NCBI GenBank assembly: GCA_949299135.1
Contig: CASFZG010000007.1
Location: forward strand, 1-64,000
DNA length: 64,000 bases
Direction of reading: 5' to 3'
DNA from: an uncultured Phascolarctobacterium sp.
GTDB taxonomy: Bacteria > Bacillota > Negativicutes > Acidaminococcales > Acidaminococcaceae
Both the position numbers and the translations under genes were made by a program. The notes under the pieces were generated by a model. That model saw only the letters and a program-made list of their open reading frames with translations. It was not told the DNA's origin and made no database searches. Numbering within the stretch: position 1 is the stretch's first letter; the number at the start of each line of letters is the position of its first letter. Below are positions 50,308 through 59,680 of this stretch, piece after piece.

Positions 50308-51666
50308 ATGTTTGAAATTAAAGACGTTTTAGAAACCACGCGCATGATTACCGAAAATAATCTTGATGTGCGCACCATTACCATGGGCATCAGCCTGCGT
50401 GACTGCGCACACCCAGATATTAAGGTAACGGCGCAGAAAATTTACGATAAAATTACCAAAAAGGCAGAGAACCTTGTTAAAGTTGGGCAGGAACTGGAAA
50501 CCGAACTCGGCGTGCCAATCATCAACAAGCGCGTATCCGTTACGCCAATCGCCATTGTGGGCGAAAGCTGCGACGCCGAAAGCTATGTACCGTTGGCGAA
50601 AGCGTTGGACGAAGCTGGACGCACTATCGGCGTTGACTTTGTCGGCGGCTTTTCCGCGCTGGTGGATAAAGGCTATACCAACGGCGACCGCAAGCTGATT
50701 GCATCCATTCCGGAAGCATTGGCAGAAACGCAGATTGTTTGCTCGTCCGTCAGCGTAGGTTCTACAAAATGCGGCATCAACATGGATGCCGTTGCCGAAA
50801 TGGGACGCATCGTCAAACAGACGGCTGACCTTACGGCAGACCGCGATGCTATCGGCTGCGCCAAGCTGGTAATTTTCTGCAATGCCGTGCAGGATAACCC
50901 GTTTATGGCGGGCGCGTTCCACGGTGTAACCGAACCGGAAAGCGTTATTAACGTCGGCGTCAGCGGCCCGGGCGTAGTTAAACACGCGCTGGAAGCTGTG
51001 CGCGGCGAAGATGTAGGCACCGTTGCCGAAACGATTAAAAAGACGGCGTTTAAAATTACCCGCGTCGGCCAGCTGGTTGCGCAGGAGGCAGCACGCCGCT
51101 TAAATACGCAGTTCGGCATTATCGACCTTTCGCTTGCGCCGACGCCTGCCATTGGCGACAGTGTTGCCCACATTCTTGAAGAAATCGGCCTTGAAAGTAC
51201 CGGCGGCCCTGGTACAACAGCTGCACTTGCAATGCTTAACGACGCGGTTAAAAAAGGCGGCCTGATGGCGTCCAGCTACGTCGGCGGTTTAAGCGGTGCG
51301 TTCATTCCCGTCAGCGAGGACGCAGGCATGATTGCCGCTGTTGAACGCGGCAGCCTGACGCTGGAAAAACTGGAAGCCATGACCTGCGTTTGCTCCGTAG
51401 GCCTTGATATGATTGCCGTGCCCGGCGATATCACTGCGCAGACCATCTCCGCCATTATCGCGGACGAGGCTGCCATCGGCATGATTAACAATAAAACCAC
51501 GGCTGTGCGCCTTGTGCCCGTGCCCGGCAAAAACGTCGGCGACAGGGTAGAGTTTGGCGGTCTTCTGGGTTATGCGCCTGTTATCGGCGTAAGCAAATTT
51601 AAACCGGACGTATTCATCGCCCGCGGCGGCAGAATACCTGCGCCGGTAAGGAGTCTGACGAACTGA
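50308..51666 (+). CDS. PFL/UPF0210 (DUF711) family protein
   Basis: This 452-residue member of the DUF711/UPF0210 family is distantly related to pyruvate formate-lyase in fold. Typical stretches are [35 protein letters not shown] and [17 protein letters not shown]. The reaction is unknown. The obligate ACT-domain neighbour suggests control by a small metabolite. Its stop overlaps the nth start. Confidence 0.9.
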   Translation: MFEIKDVLETTRMITENNLDVRTITMGISLRDCAHPDIKVTAQKIYDKITKKAENLVKVGQELETELGVPIINKRVSVTPIAIVGESCDAESYVPLAKALDEAGRTIGVDFVGGFSALVDKGYTNGDRKLIASIPEALAETQIVCSSVSVGSTKCGINMDAVAEMGRIVKQTADLTADRDAIGCAKLVIFCNAVQDNPFMAGAFHGVTEPESVINVGVSGPGVVKHALEAVRGEDVGTVAETIKKTAFKITRVGQLVAQEAARRLNTQFGIIDLSLAPTPAIGDSVAHILEEIGLESTGGPGTTAALAMLNDAVKKGGLMASSYVGGLSGAFIPVSEDAGMIAAVERGSLTLEKLEAMTCVCSVGLDMIAVPGDITAQTISAIIADEAAIGMINNKTTAVRLVPVPGKNVGDRVEFGGLLGYAPVIGVSKFKPDVFIARGGRIPAPVRSLTN

Positions 51667-52304
51667 TGCGCAAACAGCAGCGTGAAGAAATTTTAAAGGT
51701 TCTGGAAGAAACCTACAAGGATACTAAAATCGCGTTAAACTATAACAGCCCGTTTGAACTTTTGGTGGCGGTAATTATGTCCGCCCAGTGTACGGATGAG
51801 CGCGTCAACAAAATAACGGCGCGCATCTTCCCCAAATACAACACGCCGGAGAAAATGGGCGCGCTGACGCAGGAAGAACTGGAAAACGAAATTCGCGACT
51901 GCGGCCTGTTCCGCGCCAAGGCGAAAAATTTGCTGGCAACCTGCCACATGCTGGTGCAGGAATATGACAGCACTGTGCCCGACACGGTTGAAAAGCTGAT
52001 GACGCTGCCGGGCGTTGGCAAAAAAACTGCTAACGTCATTGCCAGCATCATCTACAACGTGCCCGCTATCGCTGTGGATACACATGTGTTCCGCGTTTCT
52101 CACCGTTTGGGGCTGGCTAAAGGCGCAGACCCGCTGGCTACGGAAAAGGAACTGCAAAAAGCCATCCCGATGGATAAATGGAGCGACGCGCACCACTGGC
52201 TTATCTGGCACGGCCGCAAAATCTGCAAGGCGCGCAAGCCGCTGTGCAGCGAATGTGTGCTTCTGGATTTATGCCCGTACAAAGAGAAAAATTTTGCCAA
52301 ATAA
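51666..52304 (+). CDS. nth: Endonuclease III
   Basis: This 212-residue DNA glycosylase/AP lyase removes oxidised pyrimidines. It has the helix-hairpin-helix LPGVGKKTANVI with catalytic Lys, the catalytic Asp in AVDTHVFRVSHRLG, and a C-terminal 4Fe-4S cluster motif (CKARKPLCSECVLLDLC, C-x6-C-x2-C-x5-C). It is complete and of normal length, and ends at a shared terminator. Confidence 0.95.
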   Translation: MRKQQREEILKVLEETYKDTKIALNYNSPFELLVAVIMSAQCTDERVNKITARIFPKYNTPEKMGALTQEELENEIRDCGLFRAKAKNLLATCHMLVQEYDSTVPDTVEKLMTLPGVGKKTANVIASIIYNVPAIAVDTHVFRVSHRLGLAKGADPLATEKELQKAIPMDKWSDAHHWLIWHGRKICKARKPLCSECVLLDLCPYKEKNFAK

Positions 52305-52322
52305 ATTGATGTTTAAAATAAA

Positions 52323-52359
52323 AAATAACCCCGAATCCGTAATGGATTTGGGGTTATTT
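52323..52359. terminator. Bidirectional terminator between nth and DUF4127 gene
   Basis: AAATAACCCC-g-AATCC pairs with GGATT-t-GGGGTTATTT around a 5-nt loop, a long stem with A/T flanks on both sides. Confidence 0.85.
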
Positions 52360-52369
52360 GCTGTCTGCG

Positions 52370-53959
52370 TTATTTTTTGTTTGTGGGCGTTACGCTGATT
52401 TCAAATAGCCTGTCCCACGGAAAGCCGATTTTAAATTTAAAATCGCGGGTAAAATCATATTTGCGCGCCAGCGTGTTGCAGGTATCCTGCGCAATGGAAG
52501 CGACAGGCTTTTTCATGGAGCCGAGTTTGTAAACGGCGGCGCTGTGGTTGTTCTTTTCAAGATAATCCGTCGCGTCGCGGCGTGCATTGGATTGGTAGAA
52601 CCAGTCGTCCACAAGGCGCTGCTGCATAAGTTTTGCGTTATCTTCCGCACTTATCTGCGGCGCTAAAACGCCCTGCGCAATGGCAAAGCCGATGGTGTTG
52701 TCGGCGGTGTTCCAGCCGTTGTAGGCAGTCAGCTTCTGTAAGTTGCCGCGCTTGGCAAACTCATTCATAAAGCCGTTATCCGCACCGTTGGAATACGCAA
52801 CGTCCGCCAGCGAAACTTTATAGCCTCTGGCAAAGTAGCCTTCCAGCTGGCTGATGGATTTTTTATCGGGTATCGAAGCAAAGAACTGATTGCTCGGCGC
52901 GGTACTGTCCAGCATTACGCCGTCTTTAGGAGTGTTCACTGCCAGCACAAAATCAGCTTTGGTAATATCCGCTGTGGCGCGTGCGTCGGCGGCAAGTATC
53001 TGTTGCGGCACGGATTCGCCCAGCGTGCTGTCGGAATACTGCGGCACGGTCATGCGCCCGCTGCCTTCGGCGTAATAGGTGTAAACCAGCGGGTGAGCGT
53101 TGTTCATTTCGTTAACGGCGCGGGTCAAAAGCAGCATGCCAAGCTGGTCAACACCCGGCAGAATCTGAAAAATCTGCTGTGAAAGCGCAAAAGCCTCGCG
53201 CTTGATGTGACGTGCTTCCATATGCGTTGCCGACAGCGGCGCGTTATCATCCTTGCCGATGGCAAGATAATGGAAACGGTATTTGCCTGCTAGCTCCGTC
53301 AGCGATTTGTTGACGTTGTAATTTTTAATGCGCCTTTGCAGCCAGTCGTTTAAATCCTGTTCGGGCAGATTATTTTTTAACGCTTTTTTGGTCAGGCTTT
53401 CGCGGATATTCAGACCGGTGAAGTCCTCTTTATCGACCAGTTCGGAATAACGGAAAATGGCCGGTCCGATTTCGCTGTAATAGGGCGGCTCCACATTGCC
53501 GAAGCTGGCACGCGGCGTGCGCATTAAAGTGCTGTACACATACAGCGGCATCGGCAGCTTTTCGCGCAGCAGTTCCAAACGCTGTACGCGGCTTTGCAAA
53601 GTCGTATCGTCGTAAAAATGGGTGCGGCTGGCAACCAGCCCGCCGTAAATCAGCGCATCGCTGCTGATAATTGCCGCATCGGCGTCGGGCGCGTTTTCCA
53701 TCAGCCATTCCCAGATTTTATCCGGGTCACCGTTGCGGTTGGCGGAAGCCAGATATTTTTGCGGCGGCGTCAATACTTCATAGCCTGCCGCTTCCAAATT
53801 GGCAACAGGGTAGGTGTAAGTAACCGGCCTGTCGTCCAGCGGGATATAAATAAACGTAGCTTTATATTTTTCCCTGGCCTGTGCGCCCGGCATCAGCAGG
53901 CACACAAACAGCGCCGCCATAAAAATCCGCGCGGCGGCTTTATATAAATTTAATTTCAT
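52370..53959 (-). CDS. Secreted DUF4127 protein
   Basis: This 529-residue protein has a clear signal peptide (MKLNLYKAAARIFMAALFVCLLMPGAQA) and the DUF4127 opening YIPLDDRPVTYTYP, followed by SSDALIYGGLVASR and LPMPLYVYSTLMRTPR. The family is found in Firmicutes and its activity is unknown. Runs of conserved Asp and Arg suggest an enzyme acting outside the membrane. It is a single gene facing nth. Confidence 0.85.
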   Translation of the reverse strand: MKLNLYKAAARIFMAALFVCLLMPGAQAREKYKATFIYIPLDDRPVTYTYPVANLEAAGYEVLTPPQKYLASANRNGDPDKIWEWLMENAPDADAAIISSDALIYGGLVASRTHFYDDTTLQSRVQRLELLREKLPMPLYVYSTLMRTPRASFGNVEPPYYSEIGPAIFRYSELVDKEDFTGLNIRESLTKKALKNNLPEQDLNDWLQRRIKNYNVNKSLTELAGKYRFHYLAIGKDDNAPLSATHMEARHIKREAFALSQQIFQILPGVDQLGMLLLTRAVNEMNNAHPLVYTYYAEGSGRMTVPQYSDSTLGESVPQQILAADARATADITKADFVLAVNTPKDGVMLDSTAPSNQFFASIPDKKSISQLEGYFARGYKVSLADVAYSNGADNGFMNEFAKRGNLQKLTAYNGWNTADNTIGFAIAQGVLAPQISAEDNAKLMQQRLVDDWFYQSNARRDATDYLEKNNHSAAVYKLGSMKKPVASIAQDTCNTLARKYDFTRDFKFKIGFPWDRLFEISVTPTNKK

Positions 53960-54054
53960 TCAATCATCTCCGTCAGTAATTTTACATTACCTTATATATT
54001 ATAAGTTGAATTGCCGGTTTTTTCCAGTTTTAATAAAAATTATTTGCCGGGGAT

Positions 54055-54083
54055 TTGACAAGCGGCGCGCAGGTGCTTATAAT
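54055..54083 (+). promoter_or_regulatory. Consensus promoter of thrS
   Basis: Perfect TTGACA (54055-54060) and perfect TATAAT (54078-54083) are separated by 17 bp. Transcription would start near 54090. Confidence 0.9.
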
Positions 54084-54089
54084 ATAAAC

Positions 54090-54337
54090 ATAATTTGATA
54101 TTTTATCAGTAATGCGAAGGAAAAGGCGTTTGCGCAGGCCTTACAGAAAAAGCTGCCGCGGCTGAGAGTAGCTTGGTACGGTAAACAGCCAGACCACCTT
54201 CAAACTATGCCCCGAAATTACAGTAGGCGGCATCGTATACCGGCGTTAACGGTTAACTAAGAGGGCTGCTATGCAGCCAATCAGGGTGGAACCGCGGATT
54301 ACTCCGTCCCTTTGCGAGGGATGGAGTTTTTATTTTT
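54090..54337 (+). promoter_or_regulatory. T-box riboswitch for tRNA-Thr
   Basis: A GAGAGTAG kink-turn element, a likely ACC specifier (54193-54195, in AGACCACCTTC), the T-box sequence AGGGTGGAACCGCGG (54283-54297) and a 10-bp terminator stem (54301-54327) with a T run make up the leader. Low charged tRNA-Thr would allow thrS transcription. Confidence 0.93.
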
Positions 54338-54353
54338 TTCAGGAGGTAAAATT

Positions 54354-56258
54354 ATGGTAAAAGTTACTTTAAAAGACGGCAGCGTAAGGGAATACGAAGA
54401 TGGCGTAACCCTGCTTGAAGTTGCCAAAAGCTTATCGCAAAAACTGGGGAAGCAGGCTTTGCTTGCCGTTGTAGATGGGGACAATAAGGATTTGTCCGAT
54501 AAACTGACGCATGATGCCAGTGTAGAATTTGTAGTTCCGGAAAGCGAAGAAGGTTTGCATGCCATCCGCCACACTGCGGCGCACGTTATGGCGCAGGCAA
54601 TCCAGCACCTGTTCCCGGACGTTAAATTCGCCATCGGTCCTGCCATTGCCAACGGTTTTTATTACGACCTTGACAGCGAGCACGTTTTCACTCCGGAAGA
54701 CCTCGCCGCTATCGAAAAGGAAATGGCAAAAATCATCAAAGCCAACATTCCTCTCGTAAGGGCTGAAATCCCGCGTGCGGAAGCGCTGAAAATGTTTGAA
54801 GCCAAAAATGAAAAATACAAAGTTGAACTGATTAACGATTTGCCGGAGGATGCCGTTATCAGCACCTACACCCAGGGCGATTTTACCGATTTGTGCGCAG
54901 GCCCGCACTGCCCTTCCACCGGCAGGGTTAAAGCATTTAAGCTGCAAAGCATTGCCGGTGCTTACTGGCGCGGCGACGAACACAATAAAATGCTGCAGCG
55001 TATTTACGGCACCGCGTTCCCCAGCAAGGAAGAACTTGACGCTTACCTGCACATGCTGGAAGAAGCTGCCAAGCGCGACCACCGCAAACTGGGCAAGGAG
55101 CTTGACCTGTTCAGCATTCAGGATGAAGGCCCGGGCTTCCCGTTCTTCCATCCCAACGGCATGATTATTAAAAACACTTTGATTGATTACTGGCGCCAGG
55201 TACATCGCCGTTACGGTTATTACGAAATCCAGACCCCGATGATTCTTTCCCGCACCTTGTGGGAACGCAGCGGACACTGGGACCATTACCGCGACAACAT
55301 GTACTTTACCAAAATTGACGAGGCAGACTTTGCAATTAAACCGATGAACTGCCCGGGCGGCATGCTGTACTACCGTACCCATCCGCACAGCTACCGCGAA
55401 CTGCCTCTGCGCGTGGGCGAACTTGGCCTTGTACACCGCCACGAACTGAGCGGCGCGCTGCACGGCCTGTTCCGTGTACGCTGCTTTACACAGGACGACG
55501 CGCACATCTTTATGACCACCGACCAGATTAAAGATGTAATTCAGGAAACCATCCACCTGTTTGACGAAGTTTATGCAACCTTCGGTTTGAAATACCATGC
55601 AGAACTTTCCACCCGTCCGGATGACAGCATGGGCGACGACGAAACGTGGGAAAAAGCAACTAACGGCCTTAAAGCCGCAATGGATGACTTCGGCCTGCCG
55701 TACACCATTAACGAAGGCGACGGCGCATTCTACGGACCGAAGATTGACTTCCACCTGACGGACAGCATTGGCCGTACCTGGCAGTGCGGTACTATCCAGC
55801 TGGATATGCTGCTGCCGGAAAAATTTGATTTGACCTACACTGGTGAAGACGGTCTGAAACACCGTCCGGTAATGATTCACCGCGTTGTTTACGGTTCTAT
55901 CGAACGCTTCATCGGCATTTTGATTGAAAACTATGCCGGTGCGTTCCCTGCATGGCTGGCTCCGTGCCAGGTACGCATTCTGCCGATTACCGACAAACAG
56001 CATGACTACGCACAAAAACTGTATGACAAAATGTTTGATATGGGCCTGCGCGTACACATGGACGACCGCAACGAAAAAATCGGTTACAAAATCCGCGAAG
56101 CGCAGATGCAGAAAGTACCGTACATGCTCGTTATCGGCGATAAGGAAGTTGAAGAAGGCACCGTTGCGGTACGCCGCCGCGGCGAAGGCGACATCGGCGC
56201 AATGAAACAGGACGAATTTATCGCCATGCTGCAAAAAGAAATTGCCGAGAAGAAATAA
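54354..56258 (+). CDS. thrS: Threonyl-tRNA synthetase
   Basis: This class II synthetase (634 residues) has the full bacterial domain set: TGS (1-62), second additional editing domain (HTAAHVMAQA and CAGPHC supply metal ligands, about 65-230), catalytic core (ERSGHW, MNCPGGMLYYRTH with the zinc Cys, RPVMIHRVVYGSIERF motif 3) and an anticodon-binding C-terminus (about 535-634). ATG 54354 is chosen because AGGAGG lies 8 bp upstream and the TGS domain begins there; a longer frame from 54312 runs back into the terminator stem. Confidence 0.97.
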   Translation: MVKVTLKDGSVREYEDGVTLLEVAKSLSQKLGKQALLAVVDGDNKDLSDKLTHDASVEFVVPESEEGLHAIRHTAAHVMAQAIQHLFPDVKFAIGPAIANGFYYDLDSEHVFTPEDLAAIEKEMAKIIKANIPLVRAEIPRAEALKMFEAKNEKYKVELINDLPEDAVISTYTQGDFTDLCAGPHCPSTGRVKAFKLQSIAGAYWRGDEHNKMLQRIYGTAFPSKEELDAYLHMLEEAAKRDHRKLGKELDLFSIQDEGPGFPFFHPNGMIIKNTLIDYWRQVHRRYGYYEIQTPMILSRTLWERSGHWDHYRDNMYFTKIDEADFAIKPMNCPGGMLYYRTHPHSYRELPLRVGELGLVHRHELSGALHGLFRVRCFTQDDAHIFMTTDQIKDVIQETIHLFDEVYATFGLKYHAELSTRPDDSMGDDETWEKATNGLKAAMDDFGLPYTINEGDGAFYGPKIDFHLTDSIGRTWQCGTIQLDMLLPEKFDLTYTGEDGLKHRPVMIHRVVYGSIERFIGILIENYAGAFPAWLAPCQVRILPITDKQHDYAQKLYDKMFDMGLRVHMDDRNEKIGYKIREAQMQKVPYMLVIGDKEVEEGTVAVRRRGEGDIGAMKQDEFIAMLQKEIAEKK

Positions 56259-56264
56259 AATAAA

Positions 56265-56305
56265 AAATAGTGCATTGCACAAAATGTGCAATGCACTATT
56301 TTTTT
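56265..56305. terminator. Strong bidirectional terminator after thrS
   Basis: A 16-bp perfect stem (AAATAGTGCATTGCAC, 56265-56280, with GTGCAATGCACTATTT, 56286-56301) is followed by T on the plus strand and by TTTATTTTATTTC on the minus strand. It can end thrS transcription and also any leftward transcript coming from 56367. Confidence 0.92.
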
Positions 56306-56367
56306 ACTATTCCGTAGTAATAGCATTAACAAATATTTCAATCCACGCTACTTAATTATATAGCGAC
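56302..56367 (-). ncRNA. Candidate crRNA-like regulatory RNA: lone degenerate I-C repeat plus spacer-length segment
   Basis: On the minus strand, 56367-56335 reads as a single I-C-type repeat: GTCGC at the start, stem CGCTA/TAGCG, and the I-C end GCGTGGATTGAAAT. The inner stem and loop are AT-only and no longer pair, so the repeat is degenerate. It is followed by 33 nt (56334-56302), the length of an I-C spacer, and then by the strong terminator. A promoter-like pair (TTGTAT, 17 bp, TATTAT) ends 6 bp before the first repeat base. No other repeat copy is found in the window. The layout matches Cas-regulating crRNA-like RNAs (CreR) described for other type I systems; a dead array remnant is the alternative. 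Confidence 0.5.
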
Positions 56368-56373
56368 ATATTT

Positions 56374-56402
56374 ATAATAGCTTAGTTGAAAGATAAATAC
56401 AA
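56374..56402 (-). promoter_or_regulatory. Minus-strand promoter reading into the lone repeat
   Basis: On the minus strand TTGTAT (56402-56397) and TATTAT (56379-56374) are spaced 17 bp. The +1 position expected 7 bp downstream is 56367, the first base of the repeat. Confidence 0.5.
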
Positions 56403-56478
56403 GATAATCTTTTGTTTTTTTTTGTTACAAATGAAATTGGAATAAATTGCTCATTTGATAATATATTATTAATTTGTG

Positions 56479-56507
56479 TTGACATATTCTTGGCCGGATA
56501 CTATAAT
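56479..56507 (+). promoter_or_regulatory. Consensus promoter of the type I-C cas operon
   Basis: Perfect TTGACA (56479-56484) and perfect TATAAT (56502-56507), 17 bp apart, lie 31 bp before the cas3 start. A full-consensus promoter on a cas operon suggests it needs repression, which fits the candidate regulatory RNA upstream. Confidence 0.9.
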
Positions 56508-56538
56508 GTAATTAAAGTAAAAGTATGGAGGTTGAATT

Positions 56539-58938
56539 ATGATTATCTTTCCAGCACATATTAGAAAAGACGATAATGTAGAATATATTCAAACCGTTTC
56601 AGAACACTGCCGTGGTGTGGCTAAAGGTGCTGCATTGTTGTTGAAAGATATTGGATTAGAAAAAACTGCTTATCTTGCGGGATTAGTCCACGATCTTGGA
56701 AAAAGTACAGTTGCTTTTAAACAGTATATTGAAAAAGCTGCCGCTGGCGAAAAAGTGCAGCGCGGTTCTGTAAACCACACCTTTGCAGGAGCACGGTTTT
56801 TGTTGGAAAAACATAATTCCGAGTGTCCGGACGGAATTCGCGATATAGTTTTAGAAATACTTGCGTATGCCGTTGGAGCTCATCACGGTTTATTTGATTG
56901 TGTCGATGATAAAAGTAATAACGGTTTTACAAAACGTGTTCAAAAAGATGATATTGATTATGATAAAGCGTTAAAAGAGTTTTTTAATTCCTGCAGCAGC
57001 GAGCAGGAAATTAATGATTTATTAGAGCAGGCTGAAAATGAATTGTTGCCTGTTTTTAATGCAATAGAGAGTCTTGCTGAAAATAATGCTAATGATATAT
57101 ATAATACACAATTAACTTTCTATACCGGCTTTTTAACAAGGCTTATTCTTTCGGCAATTATAGAAGCGGATAGAAGTGATACGGCTCGGTTTATGAATGG
57201 TACTTCGGAAATAACGGCAAGAAATATGCAGGAAGTATGGAAAAGCTGTATTAAAAATGTTGAAGAAAAGTTGGGCAATTTGAAACCTGATACGCCAATT
57301 AATAAAACACGGTCACAAATATCAGATTTATGCGTTGAAGCAGCAAGTTTAGAAAGTGGGATATATCGTCTTAATTTGCCAACCGGAGCAGGAAAAACCT
57401 TAACTTCTTTAAGATATGCTTTGCATCATGCACTAAAGCATAATAAAAAGCGTATCATTTTTACCATGCCATTGCTTTCGATTATCGAACAGAACGCCGG
57501 TATTATTCATAAATATATAAACAACGAAGATATAGTGTTGGAGCATCATTCAAATGTTATTGAAACAGAAGAAAGCGAAGAATTGGATAAACGGGAACTT
57601 TTAATGGAATCGTGGAATGTGCCTGTTATTATAACTACTATGGTGCAGCTGCTTAATACGTTGTTTACAGGCAAGTCTGCCAATATCAGACGTATGCATT
57701 CGTTATGCAACAGCATTATTGTAATTGATGAAGTACAAACTGTTCCGAACAAAATGTTGTCTCTGTTTAATTTAGCTATAAACTTTCTGGCGAAGATATG
57801 CAATACTACAATTATTTTATGTTCTGCAACACAGCCGTGCTTTGAAAAAACAAAATATTCATTGGATAATGGCGTAAAAGATTTAATTACGCTTACCAAA
57901 GAACAAGCAGATGTTTTTAAAAGAGTACAGCTTGAAGATAAAGGCGAGATGGATGAGACTGAATTAACTAATTTTGCTGCTGAAATTTTAGAAGAAAATA
58001 ATAGCCTGCTGCTTGTATGTAATACTAAAAATGAAGCGGCTGTAATGTTTAATATGATAAGCAGCAAGATAACAAATGTTAAAACATTCCATATTTCTGC
58101 CGGCATGTGCACAGCACACAGAAAGAAAACTATTGCAGAATTGCAAAAGGCATTGGAAAATAAACAAAATAAAATATTCTGCGTGTCAACTCAGGTTATA
58201 GAAGCCGGGGTAGATGTATCGTTTGCAAGGGTAATTCGTCTGTTGGCGGGAATGGATAATATTGTGCAGGCAATAGGGCGCGAAAACAGAAACAGAGAGT
58301 TTGACGGATTAGCGCCCGGATATATAGTTCGCCTTAAAGGTGAGTTTTTGAGAGGTTTGTCTGAAATTGAAGAAGCTAAAAATGCATCTGCAAATTTGTT
58401 AATTAAGTACAAAAACAACAAAGAAAAATATGATGGAGATTTAATGTCCGAAAAAGCTATAAATGAATATTATAGCTGCCTTTATGAGAACGTAAAATCC
58501 GGTTATCACGATTTTTATGTAGAGTCTGAACGCGATAGTATATTGAATTTGATGTCGTGTAATAAAAATGTGGATGCACAGAAAGTTCCGGAATATAATA
58601 AATATTTTATGCATCAGGCGTTAAAAACGGCAGGAGGATTATTCGAAGTTTTTGACGAATCTTCTATTGATGTAATTGTTCCTTACGAGAGAGGAAAAGA
58701 AATCATCCAGGAGATTTTTTCTATTGGCAATAGAGATTATGGAAAATTAAAAGAGCTTTTAAAAGAAGCCAAATTATACACGGTATCGTTGTTTAAATAT
58801 CAAAAAATAAAATTAGAAGAACAGGGGGCGCTGATATTTGCGGAAAATGCCGGTGTATATTTTTTGCAGGAAGGTTATTATGATGATTTAACCGGGTTAA
58901 ATTTTAGTCAGGGTGAGTTGCCTTTGCAAATGGTTTGA
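56539..58938 (+). CDS. cas3: Type I-C Cas3 helicase-nuclease
   Basis: Cas3 (799 residues) unwinds and degrades DNA marked by Cascade. The N-terminal HD nuclease domain has LAGLVHDLGKSTVAFKQYI (near 50) and AVGAHHGLFD. The SF2 helicase has Walker A LPTGAGKTLTS, box II VIDEVQTVPN, box III SATQP and the C-terminal QVIEAGVDVSFARVIRLLAGMDNIVQAIGRENR. A GGAGG site precedes the start. The gene is visibly AT-rich (about a third GC by eye) against near half in most of the window, which suggests it was acquired by transfer. Confidence 0.95.
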   Translation: MIIFPAHIRKDDNVEYIQTVSEHCRGVAKGAALLLKDIGLEKTAYLAGLVHDLGKSTVAFKQYIEKAAAGEKVQRGSVNHTFAGARFLLEKHNSECPDGIRDIVLEILAYAVGAHHGLFDCVDDKSNNGFTKRVQKDDIDYDKALKEFFNSCSSEQEINDLLEQAENELLPVFNAIESLAENNANDIYNTQLTFYTGFLTRLILSAIIEADRSDTARFMNGTSEITARNMQEVWKSCIKNVEEKLGNLKPDTPINKTRSQISDLCVEAASLESGIYRLNLPTGAGKTLTSLRYALHHALKHNKKRIIFTMPLLSIIEQNAGIIHKYINNEDIVLEHHSNVIETEESEELDKRELLMESWNVPVIITTMVQLLNTLFTGKSANIRRMHSLCNSIIVIDEVQTVPNKMLSLFNLAINFLAKICNTTIILCSATQPCFEKTKYSLDNGVKDLITLTKEQADVFKRVQLEDKGEMDETELTNFAAEILEENNSLLLVCNTKNEAAVMFNMISSKITNVKTFHISAGMCTAHRKKTIAELQKALENKQNKIFCVSTQVIEAGVDVSFARVIRLLAGMDNIVQAIGRENRNREFDGLAPGYIVRLKGEFLRGLSEIEEAKNASANLLIKYKNNKEKYDGDLMSEKAINEYYSCLYENVKSGYHDFYVESERDSILNLMSCNKNVDAQKVPEYNKYFMHQALKTAGGLFEVFDESSIDVIVPYERGKEIIQEIFSIGNRDYGKLKELLKEAKLYTVSLFKYQKIKLEEQGALIFAENAGVYFLQEGYYDDLTGLNFSQGELPLQMV

Positions 58939-58957
58939 TAAAATTGGAGGTGAAAAA

Positions 58958-59680
58958 ATGCATCCTAATATAGTTGAGTTTGAAGTGTTTGGTGATTATG
59001 CTTTGTTTTCTGACCCTGTTATGAGAGTTGGCGGTGAAAAATGTACTTATCAGGTACCTACTTACGAAGCATTGAAAGGAATTTTATCATCTGTCTATTG
59101 GAAACCAACGATCACCTGGGTCATTGATAAGGTCAGGGTTTTGAATCCTATTCAAACAGAAGTAAAAGGAATAAGACCCATAAAATATACCGGTGGTAAT
59201 GATTTATCGTTTTACACTTATTTAAAAAACTGCCGATATCAGGTAATGGCGCATTTTGAATGGAATGAAAACAGACCTGAACTCGCCGGAGACCGTAACG
59301 AAAATAAACATCATAATATCGCTAAACGTATGATAGAAAAAGGCGGGCGGCGCGATATTTTTTTAGGAACACGCGAATGCCAGGGCTATGTTGTACCGTG
59401 TAAATTCGGTGAAGGAGAAGGGCATTACGATAATATTCAGGAACTGGCCTTTGGTCTAATGTATCATGGTATTACCTATGCTGATGAAGCATTCTCCGAA
59501 GAAACCAAAAATTTTATGACAGCAAGGTTTTGGTATCCTAAAATGCAAAACGGCGTTATAACTTTTTTACGTCCGGAGAAGTGCCCGCTGTATAAAAAGC
59601 TGCGTCCTATGGAGATGAAAACTTTTTCTGAACAGGATAATAATTTTATCGGTTTGAAAGAATTTGGGGAGGTGTATTAA
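58958..59680 (+). CDS. cas5c: Type I-C Cas5c (Cas5d), crRNA-processing subunit
   Basis: Cas5c (240 residues) caps the crRNA 5' end and, in type I-C, also cuts the precursor because no Cas6 belongs to the system. The core shows VEFEVFGDYALFSDPVMRVGGEKCTYQVPTYEALKGIL and, further on, NKHHNIAKRM, where the Lys-His pair may match the catalytic residues described in other Cas5d proteins. ATG 58958 follows GGAGGTG; the longer frame from 58913 overlaps cas3 and lacks a ribosome site. Confidence 0.93.
   Translation: MHPNIVEFEVFGDYALFSDPVMRVGGEKCTYQVPTYEALKGILSSVYWKPTITWVIDKVRVLNPIQTEVKGIRPIKYTGGNDLSFYTYLKNCRYQVMAHFEWNENRPELAGDRNENKHHNIAKRMIEKGGRRDIFLGTRECQGYVVPCKFGEGEGHYDNIQELAFGLMYHGITYADEAFSEETKNFMTARFWYPKMQNGVITFLRPEKCPLYKKLRPMEMKTFSEQDNNFIGLKEFGEVY

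Noticed and set aside
54432-56291. 619-codon minus-strand frame opposite thrS
   Set aside because: thrS is unmistakable on the plus strand; the opposite frame has no family features and would run through the terminator stem.
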